Positions 28,689 through 37,276 of a DNA stretch of 64,000 bases are shown here, one piece after another. The notes below the pieces were generated by a model that ran no database searches, had not been told where the DNA came from, and worked only from the letters and a program-made list of their open reading frames with translations. The DNA is from Thiobacillus denitrificans DSM 12475. Its GTDB lineage: Bacteria; Pseudomonadota; Gammaproteobacteria; Burkholderiales; Thiobacillaceae. A program made the translations under genes and the position numbers. Location of the stretch: positions 357,215-421,214 of the forward strand of contig NZ_AQWL01000003.1 of assembly GCF_000376425.1 (NCBI RefSeq), written 5' to 3'. Each line of letters opens with the position of its first letter. The stretch's first letter is position 1.

Positions 28689-29651
28689 ATGATCCTTCGC
28701 CTGTTTGCCCTGCTGTCGCTGATCCTGCTACCTGCCGCTCACGCGGCCCCGCCCGTCGACATGATGGAGGCGACCGTACCGATGAAAGCGGTGCGTCTGG
28801 GTGCTCACAGCTACTTCGTGCAGGGCCTGCCCGGCGCGGCGTCCAGCGAAAACCAGGGCTTCATGTCAAACGCCGGATTCGTCGTCACGCGCGCCGGCGT
28901 GGTCGTGTTCGACGCGCTGGCTTCGCCGCCGCTGGCCGAGAAACTCGTCGGCCTGATCCGCAAGGTCACCCGGCAGCCGATCAAGCGGGTGATCGTCAGC
29001 CACTACCACGCCGACCACTTCTACGGCCTGCAAGTATTCAAGGCGCTGGGCGCCGAAATCTGGGCGCACCGCGCCGCTGAAGGCGCCACCCGCAGCGAAG
29101 GCGCCGCGGCGCGCCTTGCCCAGCGCAGGGAAGTCCTATTCCCGTGGGTGGACGAGCATACCCGGCTGCTGGAGGCCGATCGTTTCCTGGAAGGCGACAC
29201 CGATTTCGAGATGGGCGGGCTGCACTTCGCCCTGCGCCATGTCGGCCCGGCCCACTCCAGCGAGGACATGGCGATGCTGGTCCGGGAAGACCGCGTGCTC
29301 TATGCCGGCGACCTGGTGTTTCGCGGCCGCGTGCCGTTTGTCGGCGACGCCGACAGCCGCGCCTGGATCGCCGCACTGGACAAACTCATTGCCCTGAAAC
29401 CTCGCATCCTGATACCCGGTCACGGCGCACCCTCGCGCGACCCGCGCAGCGACCTCGTTTTCACCCGCGACTATCTGCAGTTTCTGCGCGCCCGGATGGG
29501 GCAGGCCGCACGCGACCTCGTTCCTTTCGATGAAGCCTACGAGCAAACCGACTGGTCGAAATACCGCTCCATGCCGGCTTTCGACGAAGCCAACCGCGTC
29601 AATGCCTACAACCAGTATTTGCGGCTGGAGCAGGAAGGCGCCGGAAAATAG
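28689..29651 (+). CDS. exported MBL-fold metallohydrolase
   Basis: A 320-residue protein with an N-terminal signal peptide (LFALLSLILLPAAHAAP, about residues 4-20). The zinc-binding HxHxDH motif is at residues 105-110 (HYHADH), with further ligands in GPAHSSEDM and IPGHGAPS. The profile matches the SoxH/quinoprotein relay system zinc metallohydrolase-like proteins often found in sulfur oxidisers and methylotrophs. The substrate is unknown. It starts 57 bases after the GGDEF-EAL gene, behind a GGGAGCC. Confidence 0.87.
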   Translation: MILRLFALLSLILLPAAHAAPPVDMMEATVPMKAVRLGAHSYFVQGLPGAASSENQGFMSNAGFVVTRAGVVVFDALASPPLAEKLVGLIRKVTRQPIKRVIVSHYHADHFYGLQVFKALGAEIWAHRAAEGATRSEGAAARLAQRREVLFPWVDEHTRLLEADRFLEGDTDFEMGGLHFALRHVGPAHSSEDMAMLVREDRVLYAGDLVFRGRVPFVGDADSRAWIAALDKLIALKPRILIPGHGAPSRDPRSDLVFTRDYLQFLRARMGQAARDLVPFDEAYEQTDWSKYRSMPAFDEANRVNAYNQYLRLEQEGAGK

Positions 29652-29692
29652 GCGGCCCGGCCGGAAAAAGCCCGGCTTGCACAGGAAGCCGC

Positions 29693-30582
29693 TTGCAGGA
29701 GAAGCACGCGAGCGTACCGCGTCCTGATCGTGGAGGACTCTAGGACAGCCAGCCACCTGATCCGGCGCACGCTGGCGGAAAACCGGATCGTCTCCGACGA
29801 TCGTCAACGATCCGCGCCAGACGCTGAGCATGCTCAAGCAGCTCAATCCGGATCTGATCCTGATGGACATGTACATGCCGAACTGCACCGGCGTCGAAGT
29901 CGCACGCATCATTCGCCAGCACGACGAATTCCTCAGCACGCCCATCGTCTACCTGTCCGGCGAGACCAATGTCGCGCTGCAGGTCGACGCCATGCGGCTG
30001 GGCGGCGACCATTTCCTCACCAAGCCGTTCAACCCGGTGTTTCTCAACGCCATCGTCAAAAGCAAGATCGAGCGTTACCGCGCGCTGCGCCGCACCATGT
30101 ACCACGACAGCCTGACCGGCCTGCTCAACCATTCCAGCGGCAAGCACATGCTCGACATGCTGCTGTCGGGGGTGGCGCACGAAGGCGGCTTCCTGTCGGT
30201 GGTGATGATGAACATCGACCATTTCAAGCAGGTCAACGACACCTACGGCCATCCGGTCGGCGACCAGGTCATCCGCAGCCTGTCGTGGCTGCTCAAGCAG
30301 CACCTGCGCAAGCATGACATCCTTTGCCGTTACGGCGGCGAGGAATTCCTGATCGGTCTGCCGCACACCGATGCCGAACAGGCTTTCGCCGTCATGGACC
30401 GCATTCGCCAGGACTTCGCGCAAATCCGCCATCCGTATCGCGACACCCATTTTCTCGCCAGCGGCGGCATCGCCACCTACCCGTTGCATCAAACCGGCGA
30501 CGCACTGATCAAGGCGGCGGACGAAGCGCTCTACCAGGCCAAGCACGACGGCCGCAACCGCATCCACGCCGACGAGAACTAG
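29693..30582 (+). pseudogene. response regulator with GGDEF domain, interrupted by apparent frameshifts
   Basis: A receiver-GGDEF diguanylate cyclase whose N-terminus is split between reading frames. The segment from 29715 encodes YRVLIVEDSRTASHLIRRTL, the classic receiver start. At about 29796-29800 the frame shifts by one base; removing one G there gives VSDIVNDPRQTLSMLKQ and joins the 250-residue remainder (phospho-acceptor region LILMDMYMP, LTKPF, then GGDEF domain with GGEEF and RKHD I-site). A second one-base shift near 29714 would connect to a TTG start at 29693 with AGGA upstream. Either a decaying gene or sequence errors; the rest of the coding region is intact. Confidence 0.75.
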
Positions 30583-30591
30583 GGCTGGTGT

Positions 30592-31341
30592 TCAGCCCAG
30601 GATCAATTTCAGGCCGATCAATAGCGTCACGATTTCAAACGCCCGCTTGATCCACAGATTGCCTTTCTTGATCGCCAGGTGGCTGCCCAGATAGCCGCCG
30701 ATGAGCGAGCCCGCCAGCAGCGCCGGCATCCAGTCCCACGCCACGGTGCCGATCGCGCCCAGCACCAGCGCGCCGGTTCCGTTCCATATCAGGCCGCAGA
30801 GGATCAGCGTGTAGGCCACCGCACGGGTGTAGTCGAGCCCGAAATAACGAATCAGCCAGATCGTGAGAAACAGCCCGGTGCCGCTGGTGATCGAGCCATT
30901 GAGGAAGCCGACGACGAAGAGTCCGACCATGCCGCCGGCCAGCGCCGCGCCCTGCCGGTGCCTGGGCGTGTGCTCCAGCCCGAGCCGGGGCTTGAATACC
31001 GAATACAGCCCCAGTCCGAGCGTCAGCAAACCCAGCGACAGCGTGGCAATGCGCTCGGGGACATGCAGGATCGTCGCCGCGCCGAGCACTACGCCGGGCA
31101 GGCCGGCGCCAAGGATGATCAGCGAGAAGCGGCGCTCGAGATGCGACTCCTTGAGATGCCTGAGCGTGGCGCCCAGGCCGAGCGCCACGCTGGCGACCTT
31201 GTGGGTGGCAAGCGCAATACCGAACGGCAGCCCAAGGAAAATCAGCATGGGGAACTGGATCAGCCCCGCTCCGCCGCCCGACAAGGCCGAAAAGAAATTG
31301 GCCGCCAGCGAGGCGACGAACAGAATCAGCTGGTCGAGCAC
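30592..31341 (-). CDS. TauE/SafE-family sulfite/anion exporter-like protein
   Basis: A 249-residue membrane protein with seven to eight predicted helices and the family repeats GGGAGLIQFPMLIFLGLPFGIALATHK and NGSITSGTGLFLTIWLIRYFG. TauE/SafE proteins export sulfite, sulfoacetate or other organic anions. The start is uncertain: GTG 31341 (VLDQLILFVASL) gives the normal family length, but its ribosome binding site is poor. It follows the DUF190 gene by 20 bases. Confidence 0.83.
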   Translation of the reverse strand: MLDQLILFVASLAANFFSALSGGGAGLIQFPMLIFLGLPFGIALATHKVASVALGLGATLRHLKESHLERRFSLIILGAGLPGVVLGAATILHVPERIATLSLGLLTLGLGLYSVFKPRLGLEHTPRHRQGAALAGGMVGLFVVGFLNGSITSGTGLFLTIWLIRYFGLDYTRAVAYTLILCGLIWNGTGALVLGAIGTVAWDWMPALLAGSLIGGYLGSHLAIKKGNLWIKRAFEIVTLLIGLKLILG

Positions 31342-31361
31342 GCCAGGTGTGTTGACACGGT

Positions 31362-31673
31362 CTAGGAAGTCACGCCGATTTCGGCCGGCAACCTGGCGTA
31401 GACCAGTTTCAATTCCGCTGCGGCGACGGCCTCCAGCAGCCGGTCGGCCTGCGCCGCCTCGACGAAGAATTCCACCACCACCGGCAGCTCGCCCGCGAGC
31501 TCGAAAAAACCCGCGTCGCGGCGCCCATGGCGGCCGAACCCGGCCAGCGCACGAAATGCCGAGCCACCGCCAATGCCCTGTGCTTTCGCGGTATCGAGCA
31601 GCCATTCGTAAGTCAGCTTGCCGCGGTGGCGGCTGGCTTCGGAGACAAACACCTGCAGACAGACCGTGTTCAT
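31362..31673 (-). CDS. DUF190 family protein
   Basis: A 103-residue PII-like fold protein of the DUF190 family ([45 protein letters not shown], then LPVVVEFF). DUF190 genes are often found next to crcB, as here, where the start overlaps the crcB stop by four bases (ATGA). The role is not established; a regulatory or accessory function in fluoride handling is commonly inferred from the linkage. Confidence 0.85.
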   Translation of the reverse strand: MNTVCLQVFVSEASRHRGKLTYEWLLDTAKAQGIGGGSAFRALAGFGRHGRRDAGFFELAGELPVVVEFFVEAAQADRLLEAVAAAELKLVYARLPAEIGVTS

Positions 31674-32044
31674 TTGAAAAGCCTCAGCGAATAAAACCCC
31701 AGCCCGGTGGCGAGGAAGGAGCCCACCATGTGGGCCAGCGCGATCGAACCGCCGCTGAGCCACAGGCCACGCATCAGCGCAGTGACGACTTCGGCGGAAA
31801 ACGTGGAAAACGTGGTCAGCCCGCCGAGCAGGCCGGTGATGAGGAACAGCCGCGCTTCCGGCGGCACGCCGGGGTGCTCCGCAAACCAGGCGATGACCAG
31901 GCCGATGCAGTAGCCGCCGATCAGGTTGGCGGCCAGCGTGCCGAGCGGCATCGCGGGAAACACGGGGTTGAGCCACAGCCCCAGCCCCCAGCGCAACCAC
32001 GCGCCGATGGCCGCGCCCAGGCCGATGGCGAGGAAGGCGGTCAT
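31670..32044 (-). CDS. crcB: fluoride ion channel/transporter CrcB (FluC)
   Basis: A 124-residue protein with four transmembrane helices and the Fluc signatures [23 protein letters not shown] and [13 protein letters not shown]. It exports fluoride as an antiparallel dimer in the inner membrane. No fluoride riboswitch could be recognised in the short upstream region. It is the first gene of crcB-DUF190-tauE. Confidence 0.92.
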   Translation of the reverse strand: MTAFLAIGLGAAIGAWLRWGLGLWLNPVFPAMPLGTLAANLIGGYCIGLVIAWFAEHPGVPPEARLFLITGLLGGLTTFSTFSAEVVTALMRGLWLSGGSIALAHMVGSFLATGLGFYSLRLFK

Positions 32045-32107
32045 GGCTGGAACGCGGCGGGGGGAGTCATGCGCGCATTCTAGCCGACGGCCCCCGGAGT
32101 CAAGCGT

Positions 32108-32566
32108 TTACATCGCGTCCTTGATGATCTCGGTGAGCAGCGTCTCGACTTCGCCGAGCGCCTTTTTCAGCGCGGGGTTTTTCGTTGCGGCCGGCTTGCG
32201 GTAGGCCATATAGACCGCCTTGTCGCCGGGGATCGTGTACACCGCCACGCTGTAGGGGCACATCATGATCGCGTGCGGATCGGCTTCCATCATCCTGCGC
32301 GAAATCGTGGCGCTGCAGAATTCGAACTGCTCGGCGTCCCCGTACACCTGCCGGGTCGCGCCGATATCCTTGCCGGTACGCTCCAGCATCGCGGCAATCT
32401 TGTTGGTGTTGGTGATTTTCAGGCCCTTGCCCTCGATCGCCATCTGCAGCGAATCGCGCACATCCTGAAACGTCCCCTGGGTCTTGAACAGCACGGTGTA
32501 GCTTTCCGCCGCCAGCGCGGAAAGCGGCAGGCAGAGCATCGCGCACACGGCAAGCATTCTTTTCAT
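32108..32566 (-). CDS. exported DUF302 domain protein
   Basis: A 152-residue protein with a cleavable signal peptide (MKRMLAVCAMLCLPLSALAA). The mature part has the DUF302 pattern (NKIAAMLERTGKDIG, DAEQFEFCSATISRRMMEADP, MMCPYSVAVYTIPGD). ATG 32566 lies seven bases after AAGGAG. DUF302 proteins are small periplasmic or cytosolic proteins of unknown function, frequent in sulfur-oxidising bacteria. It is divergent from the ModE-like regulator. Confidence 0.85.
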   Translation of the reverse strand: MKRMLAVCAMLCLPLSALAAESYTVLFKTQGTFQDVRDSLQMAIEGKGLKITNTNKIAAMLERTGKDIGATRQVYGDAEQFEFCSATISRRMMEADPHAIMMCPYSVAVYTIPGDKAVYMAYRKPAATKNPALKKALGEVETLLTEIIKDAM

Positions 32567-32615
32567 GATCATCTCCTTCGATTAAGAACCTTATTTTTAG
32601 GCGCCCGCAGCGGGA

Positions 32616-32634
32616 TAACAATGGTCGTTTGTTA
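32616..32634. promoter_or_regulatory. candidate operator between DUF302 gene and modE-like gene
   Basis: A perfect 6-bp inverted repeat TAACAA / TTGTTA with a seven-base centre, and a further TTGTTA at 32645-32650. It lies in the divergent intergenic region just upstream of the ModE-like start at 32662. Autoregulation is a guess from position. Confidence 0.35.
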
Positions 32635-32661
32635 CGCCGCCCCTTTGTTAAACTGGAACCC

Positions 32662-32997
32662 ATGAATTCCATACTCAAGGCCGATGGCCGCTTCTGGCTG
32701 ACCTTGGACGGCAGAAACTTCCTCGGACGCGGACGCGTCGAACTGCTGCAGCGCATTCGCGAAACCGGGTCCATTTCCAAGGCTGCCAAGGCAATGAAAA
32801 TGAGTTACAAGGCCGCGTGGGACGCCGTCGATGCGATGAACTCCGCCTGGGGCGGTCCCATAGTCGAAAGCGGGCCTGCGGGAAGCCGCCTGACCGGGGA
32901 TGCCGAACGGCTGATTGCCGCGTTTCAGGAGGCCGAAGCGCAGCATGCGGCATTCATGGCGAAACTGGTGGAGAGCCTGCCGCAGCATATGCCATGA
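32662..32997 (+). CDS. ModE-like winged-helix regulator lacking the molybdate-binding domain
   Basis: A 111-residue protein matching the N-terminal DNA-binding domain of ModE: FLGRGRVELLQRIRETGSISKAAKAMKMSYKAAWDAVDAMN and the wing GSRLT. Full ModE has about 260 residues with two C-terminal molybdate-binding Mop domains, which are absent here. Start ATG 32662 is chosen over 32629 because the protein family begins near it. It may act as a stand-alone regulator of molybdenum genes; a ModE-type box lies 7 kb away, in front of moaA. Confidence 0.85.
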   Translation: MNSILKADGRFWLTLDGRNFLGRGRVELLQRIRETGSISKAAKAMKMSYKAAWDAVDAMNSAWGGPIVESGPAGSRLTGDAERLIAAFQEAEAQHAAFMAKLVESLPQHMP

Positions 32998-33031
32998 GCA
33001 AATTGCATCCTTCATATGCCCGCCAGCCGGC

Positions 33032-34996
33032 TTATCCCTGTGCTCGGGCCGGATTGGGGCCGGTTTTATAAAATTCCAGCGGCACGCTGCGTTTGGCGAT
33101 GGCCGGCTTCAGTTTCCCGACGACGTGCATTTCGCACGCCTTGCAGTCAAAGCGCAGGGTGAGTTTTTCGCTGCCGTTGATCAGCGTCAGCGGGGCGGCG
33201 CGCAGCGTGCCCTGCACGCCGGTGACGCCCTTGGCCTGCTTCGGGCACAGGGAGAGCGAATAGCGCACGCAGTGCCTGGTGATCATCAGCGAGACGTCGC
33301 CGGTTTCCTCGTGGCTCTCATAGGCGGCGGCGATGACCTGGACGCCGTGTTTCGCGTAAAAATCGCGCGCCTTGTGGTTGTAGACGTTGGCCAGATAGCT
33401 CAGCGTGTCCTCCGGGTAGATCGCCGGCGGCTCGACTGCCTGCGCGCGCGGGGGGCGCCGGTATGCCGCGGTACGCGCGGCTTGCAGCGCGGCGACGGCA
33501 TCGCGGCGCAGGGCATTGAGGCAGGACGCGGGGATGAACCAGGGCTGCGTCAGTTCCAGCGCGATACCCATCGGAGCAAAGTGTGTAGCGCCAAGCTTGC
33601 CGAGATGCTCGCGCAAGCCGGACTCGGCCTTGGCCGCGTCCCTGGCGGGCTCCTTGGCATGCGCTGCTTCTTCCGTGACGCTGTGGCCGTCTTCGTCGGT
33701 CAGCGTCAGCGCGAAGCCGGCTGCGGTTTCCTCCAGCCGCAGCCACACCCCGATGCGGCGCTCGCTGGAAGGCCGGTCGAGCAGGCGCATCCAGTTCATG
33801 TCGCGGTTGCGGTTGACCGGCGTGCCGGCGCGCAAATCCTTGAAGCTTGTCAGCGGGTCCTTCGGGAACACCCGCCATGCGCCCTCGCCCACCTTTTCGG
33901 CGCGGTTGATCGCCAGCCCGGCAAGATCCTTCTGCAAAGTGTAGTAGCACAGGCCGTCGCCGTTGTTGAGCACGGTGGCGGGCGAATCGGTGTCGATCTC
34001 GACCCATTTGTCGCCGACCTTCTTCACATGCCCGATCGGCAGGCCGGGGTTCTTCGGCGTGTCGAACGCGCCGATGTCGTCGCGGCGGCCGCCGACGAAG
34101 TAGTCGGTGAACTCGCGGTTGAAGTTCTGCTCGGGGTCGGGAGTGAAGGCGAACGTGGTGCGGCCGCTCGATGCGCGCGCGAATTCCGGGCGGCGCTCGA
34201 TGATCTGGTCGAGCAGCGTGCGGTAATGGGCGGTGATGTTCTTCACATAGCCCATGTCCTTGTAGCGCCCTTCGATCTTGAAGCTGCGGATGCCGGCGTC
34301 GATCAGTGCCTCCAGGTTGCCGCTCTGGTTGTTGTCCTTCATCGACAGCACGTGTTTGTCGTGCGCGACGATGCGCCCGTCCAGGTCGGTGACCTGGTAC
34401 GGCAGGCGGCAGGCCTGCGAACAGTCGCCGCGGTTGGCGCTGCGCCCGGTGTGGGCGTGGCTGATGTAGCACTGGCCGCTGTAGGCGACGCACAGCGCGC
34501 CGTGGACGAAAAACTCCAGGGTGGTTTCCGGTCGCGTGGCAGCGCGGATGGCGGCGATCTGTTTCAGATCGAGTTCGCGCGCCAACACGATTTGCGAAAG
34601 CCCGACGTCCTGCAGGAAGCAGGCCTTCTGCGGCGTGCGGATGTCGGTCTGGGTACTGGCGTGCAGCTGGATCGGCGGCAGGTCGAGTTCCAGCAGGCCC
34701 ATGTCCTGGATGATGAGCGCGTCGACGCCGGCGTCGTAGAGTTGCCGGATCTGCCGGCGCGCCGGTTCGAGTTCGTTGTCGGCGAGGATGGTGTTGAGGG
34801 TGACGAACACGCGCGCGTTGAAGCGGTGCGCGTGGTCGAGCAGTCGCGCGATATCGGCTATTTCGTTGGAGGCCGCGGCGCGCGCGCCGAACGACGGGCC
34901 GCCGATGTATACCGCATCGGCGCCGTGGTCGACGGCCGCGATGCCGATGTCGGCATCGCGCGCGGGCGCTAGCAGTTCGAGTTGATGGGATTCCAC
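33032..34996 (-). CDS. rlhA: 23S rRNA 5-hydroxycytidine C2501 synthase (U32 peptidase family)
   Basis: A 654-residue U32-family protein closely resembling E. coli RlhA (YdcP) from end to end: LELLAPARDADIG, ADAVYIGGPSFGAR, FFVHGALCVAYSGQCYISHAHTGRSANRGDCSQACR and a C-terminal domain with CPKQAKG and FDCKACEMH. The length separates it from the shorter TrhP (YegQ). The conserved cysteines probably bind an iron-sulfur cluster; RlhA hydroxylates C2501 of 23S rRNA using prephenate-dependent chemistry. I start at GTG 34996, where the homology begins; the open frame goes back to 35218. Confidence 0.9.
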   Translation of the reverse strand: MESHQLELLAPARDADIGIAAVDHGADAVYIGGPSFGARAAASNEIADIARLLDHAHRFNARVFVTLNTILADNELEPARRQIRQLYDAGVDALIIQDMGLLELDLPPIQLHASTQTDIRTPQKACFLQDVGLSQIVLARELDLKQIAAIRAATRPETTLEFFVHGALCVAYSGQCYISHAHTGRSANRGDCSQACRLPYQVTDLDGRIVAHDKHVLSMKDNNQSGNLEALIDAGIRSFKIEGRYKDMGYVKNITAHYRTLLDQIIERRPEFARASSGRTTFAFTPDPEQNFNREFTDYFVGGRRDDIGAFDTPKNPGLPIGHVKKVGDKWVEIDTDSPATVLNNGDGLCYYTLQKDLAGLAINRAEKVGEGAWRVFPKDPLTSFKDLRAGTPVNRNRDMNWMRLLDRPSSERRIGVWLRLEETAAGFALTLTDEDGHSVTEEAAHAKEPARDAAKAESGLREHLGKLGATHFAPMGIALELTQPWFIPASCLNALRRDAVAALQAARTAAYRRPPRAQAVEPPAIYPEDTLSYLANVYNHKARDFYAKHGVQVIAAAYESHEETGDVSLMITRHCVRYSLSLCPKQAKGVTGVQGTLRAAPLTLINGSEKLTLRFDCKACEMHVVGKLKPAIAKRSVPLEFYKTGPNPARAQG

Positions 34997-35052
34997 GAGG
35001 CGGTGTTCCGGACGGCCAAACCGGCATTTTACCGGAGGCCGCCCCGCCCGTC

Positions 35053-35634
35053 TTATTGCGCGGCCGGTTGCTCTTTGACCGCTTCGATCGCCAGGGTCAG
35101 CGTCACTTCGTCGCTCACGTAAGGCGCATTCTTGCCCATGTTGAAGTCGGTGCGCTTGATCTGGGTGGTCGCGTTGGCGCCGCAGGCTTCCACTTTCAAC
35201 ATCGGATGCGGCTGGCACTTGAAGTGGGTGATGTCGAGCGTCACCTGTTTCGTCACCCCCTTGATCGTCAGGTCGCCCACCAGGCTCACCGGCTGGTCAC
35301 CCCTGAACGCCATCTTGTCCGACTTGAACGTGATCGTCGGATACTTGGCGGTGTCGAAAAAGTCGGCGTCCTGGAGGTGTTCGTCGAACAGCTTATAGCC
35401 GGTGTTGACCGAGGTGGCGTCGATGGTCACGATGGCCGAGCCGGCTTTCGCGGCGCGATCGAGCACCACCTTGCCGCTGGTCTTGTCGAATTTGTGGGTC
35501 TGGTTGGAGAAGCCAAGGTGGTTGTAGCTGAAATGCGGGTAGGTGTGGCTATTGTCGATGACGAAGGTTTCGGGCGCGGCCTGGGCGGCCGTAGCGAAGG
35601 CGACAAGTGCAGCGAGGGTGGCAAGACGTTTCAT
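35053..35634 (-). CDS. YceI family periplasmic protein (first copy)
   Basis: A 193-residue protein with signal peptide (MKRLATLAALVAFATAAQAA) and a YceI lipocalin-like barrel: FVIDNSHTYPHFSYNHLGFSNQTH, ATSVNTGYKLFDEHLQDADFFDTAKYPTITFKS and LTIKGVTKQVTL. YceI-like proteins bind isoprenoid or quinone-like lipids in the periplasm. ATG 35634 follows AAGGAG. It is the last gene of the marR-b561-yceI-yceI operon. Confidence 0.9.
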   Translation of the reverse strand: MKRLATLAALVAFATAAQAAPETFVIDNSHTYPHFSYNHLGFSNQTHKFDKTSGKVVLDRAAKAGSAIVTIDATSVNTGYKLFDEHLQDADFFDTAKYPTITFKSDKMAFRGDQPVSLVGDLTIKGVTKQVTLDITHFKCQPHPMLKVEACGANATTQIKRTDFNMGKNAPYVSDEVTLTLAIEAVKEQPAAQ

Positions 35635-35665
35635 GCAAGACTCCTTGAGAAGAATGAACAACGGG

Positions 35666-36235
35666 TTAGTTGCCGGTGGCGGCAATGCGGAATTTCACCT
35701 TGACTTCGTTGGCGACGGTGGCGACGTCTGCCCACATACCTTCGCCGATGCCAAAGTCCAGACGTTTGAGAACGAACGTACCGTCGAACGTGGCGGCCGC
35801 CTTGCCTGGCACGAACGTCACTGGCACGGCCAGCTCGCGGCTTCTGCCCTTGAGCGTGAGGGTGCCGCGCATCTCGTAGCGGTTGTTGCCCAGCGGACGG
35901 ATCTGGCTGGAGACGAACTGTGCCTTCGGATACGCGCTGCGGTTGAACCACAGCTTGCCGGCGGATTCGTCGTCGGCCTCGGACGAACCGGCATCGATAC
36001 TGGCCAGGTCGATCTCGATCTTCGCGCTGGCGGCTTCGGGCCTGGCCGGATCGAAAGCCATTTGCACCGCGAAGCGCTTGAAGCCGCCCTGCACCGGCAC
36101 GCCCATCTGGCGGAATTCGAAGCCGATGCTGCTCTGCTTCGGCAAGATCGTATGGTATTCCACCGCATGCGCCGCCGGCACGACGAGCGCTGCAAGCAGC
36201 GTGAACAAGGCTGGATTCGTCCAGATGCGTTTCAT
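35666..36235 (-). CDS. YceI family periplasmic protein (second copy)
   Basis: A 189-residue protein with signal peptide (residues 1-24, ending PAAHAV) and YceI barrel features: SSIGFEFRQMGVPVQGGFKRF, AGKLWFNRSAYPKAQFVSSQI and GTLTLKGRSRELAVPVTF. It is divergent in sequence from the copy downstream, so the pair is not a recent duplication. ATG 36235 follows AGGAG and overlaps the cytochrome b561 stop (ATGA). Confidence 0.9.
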   Translation of the reverse strand: MKRIWTNPALFTLLAALVVPAAHAVEYHTILPKQSSIGFEFRQMGVPVQGGFKRFAVQMAFDPARPEAASAKIEIDLASIDAGSSEADDESAGKLWFNRSAYPKAQFVSSQIRPLGNNRYEMRGTLTLKGRSRELAVPVTFVPGKAAATFDGTFVLKRLDFGIGEGMWADVATVANEVKVKFRIAATGN

Positions 36236-36780
36236 GTGCACTCCTGTTTATTCCAGCCCATGCGCTGCAGGAAAGGCCGGCGTTCGATGAAATGGTGCTG
36301 CAGGGTCGCGCCCACGTGCATGATGACCAGGGCCAGCAACGTGAAGTTCAGGGCTTGGTGCACCCCGGCGAGCAGGTCGCCCAGCTCGCGATTCTTTTCG
36401 ACCAGATCGGGTAGCGGCAGCACGCCGAACCACACGGTCTGAAAACCTTTGGCCGAACTCATCAACCAGCCCGACAGCGGAATCGCGATCATCAGCACGT
36501 ACAGCAGGCCATGCACGGCCTGACTTGCACGGCGCTGCCAGACGGCCATGTCGCTCGGCAAGGACGGCGGCGTATGCGTCAGCCGCCACGTCACGCGCAA
36601 CGCCACCAGCATCAACAGCGTGATGCCGATCCATTTGTGATAGCTGTAGAGCTTGAGCTTGCCGGGCGACAGCGGCAGTTCGTGCATGTACACGCCAAGG
36701 GGAAACGCCACGAAAATCAGCAGTGCCACCAGCCAGTGCAGCACGATGGCCGGGGTCGAATAACGCATTCCGACGGTCAT
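36232..36780 (-). CDS. cytochrome b561 family protein (YceJ-like)
   Basis: A 182-residue inner-membrane protein with four helices and b561 heme-ligand histidines (ALHWLVALLIF as VLHWLVALL, YSYHKWIGITLL, AVHGLLYVLMIAIPLSGWL, GVHQALNFTLLALVIMHVG). Its pairing with yceI matches the E. coli yceJ-yceI arrangement. ATG 36780 overlaps the marR stop, and its own stop overlaps the next gene, so the operon is tightly coupled. Confidence 0.9.
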   Translation of the reverse strand: MTVGMRYSTPAIVLHWLVALLIFVAFPLGVYMHELPLSPGKLKLYSYHKWIGITLLMLVALRVTWRLTHTPPSLPSDMAVWQRRASQAVHGLLYVLMIAIPLSGWLMSSAKGFQTVWFGVLPLPDLVEKNRELGDLLAGVHQALNFTLLALVIMHVGATLQHHFIERRPFLQRMGWNKQECT

Positions 36781-37217
36781 GTCGTCTCCTTGCTGAAAAC
36801 CTGTTTCAGTACGCGCAAGGCGGTTTGTACACGCTTGTGTTCGGCCGTGCTCATTCCGGCAAAACACGCCCCCAGATGCGCCATGTGCGCTGGAAATATC
36901 CTGGCGAACAAGGCTTCCCCCGCCGGGGTCAGGCGGATGATCTGGCAGCGGCGGTCGCTGTCGTGCGCAACGCGCTCCACCCAGCCATGATCGACCAGGC
37001 GGTCGACCACACCGGTAAGCGTGCCCTTGGTGATGAGGGTTTTTTCGCCGAGCTCGGTGGCGGTCATCCCGGCGGTATTGCCGAGCGTGGCGACGATGTC
37101 GAACTGCGGTGGCGTCAGGCCCTGCGCGCGGATGTCCGCGGCGGAATACGCTTCGAATGCCTGATAGCACTGCACCAGGGCTTGCACGGTCGGCATGTAT
37201 TCGGCTTGCGGCTTCAC
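36777..37217 (-). CDS. MarR-family transcriptional regulator
   Basis: A 146-residue winged-helix protein with MarR features: LTPPQFDIVATLGNTAGMTATELGEKTLITKGTLTGVVDRLVDHGWVER and the wing DSDRRCQIIRLTPAG. It probably represses its own operon (marR, b561, two yceI genes), given the strong palindromic operator covering the promoter directly upstream. The inducing signal is unknown; a redox-active or quinone-like molecule would suit the operon's content. Confidence 0.9.
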   Translation of the reverse strand: MKPQAEYMPTVQALVQCYQAFEAYSAADIRAQGLTPPQFDIVATLGNTAGMTATELGEKTLITKGTLTGVVDRLVDHGWVERVAHDSDRRCQIIRLTPAGEALFARIFPAHMAHLGACFAGMSTAEHKRVQTALRVLKQVFSKETT

Positions 37218-37228
37218 CTGACACCCAT

Positions 37229-37276
37229 TTAGTTCTAACTAGAACCAAATTTAGTTCTAGTTAGAACTAATGTCAA
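37229..37276 (-). promoter_or_regulatory. promoter with overlapping MarR-type operator
   Basis: On the minus strand TTGACA (37276-37271), a 17-base spacer and TAAATT (37253-37248) form a good sigma-70 promoter. The spacer is exactly one arm of a perfect 17-bp inverted repeat: 37229-37245 and 37254-37270, separated by eight bases. Each arm is itself nearly palindromic, so the site reads as two tandem boxes 22 bases apart, TTAGTTCTA followed by ACTAGAAC or GTTAGAAC. A bound dimer pair would block the promoter. The start codon of marR lies 30 bases downstream. Confidence 0.88.

Noticed and set aside
32045-32107. Fluoride riboswitch before crcB
   Set aside because: The region is too short and lacks the conserved riboswitch core; no switch structure was recognised.
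32915-34972. A 685-codon plus-strand open frame opposite rlhA
   Set aside because: Antisense shadow of a well-conserved gene; low-complexity composition and no start signals.
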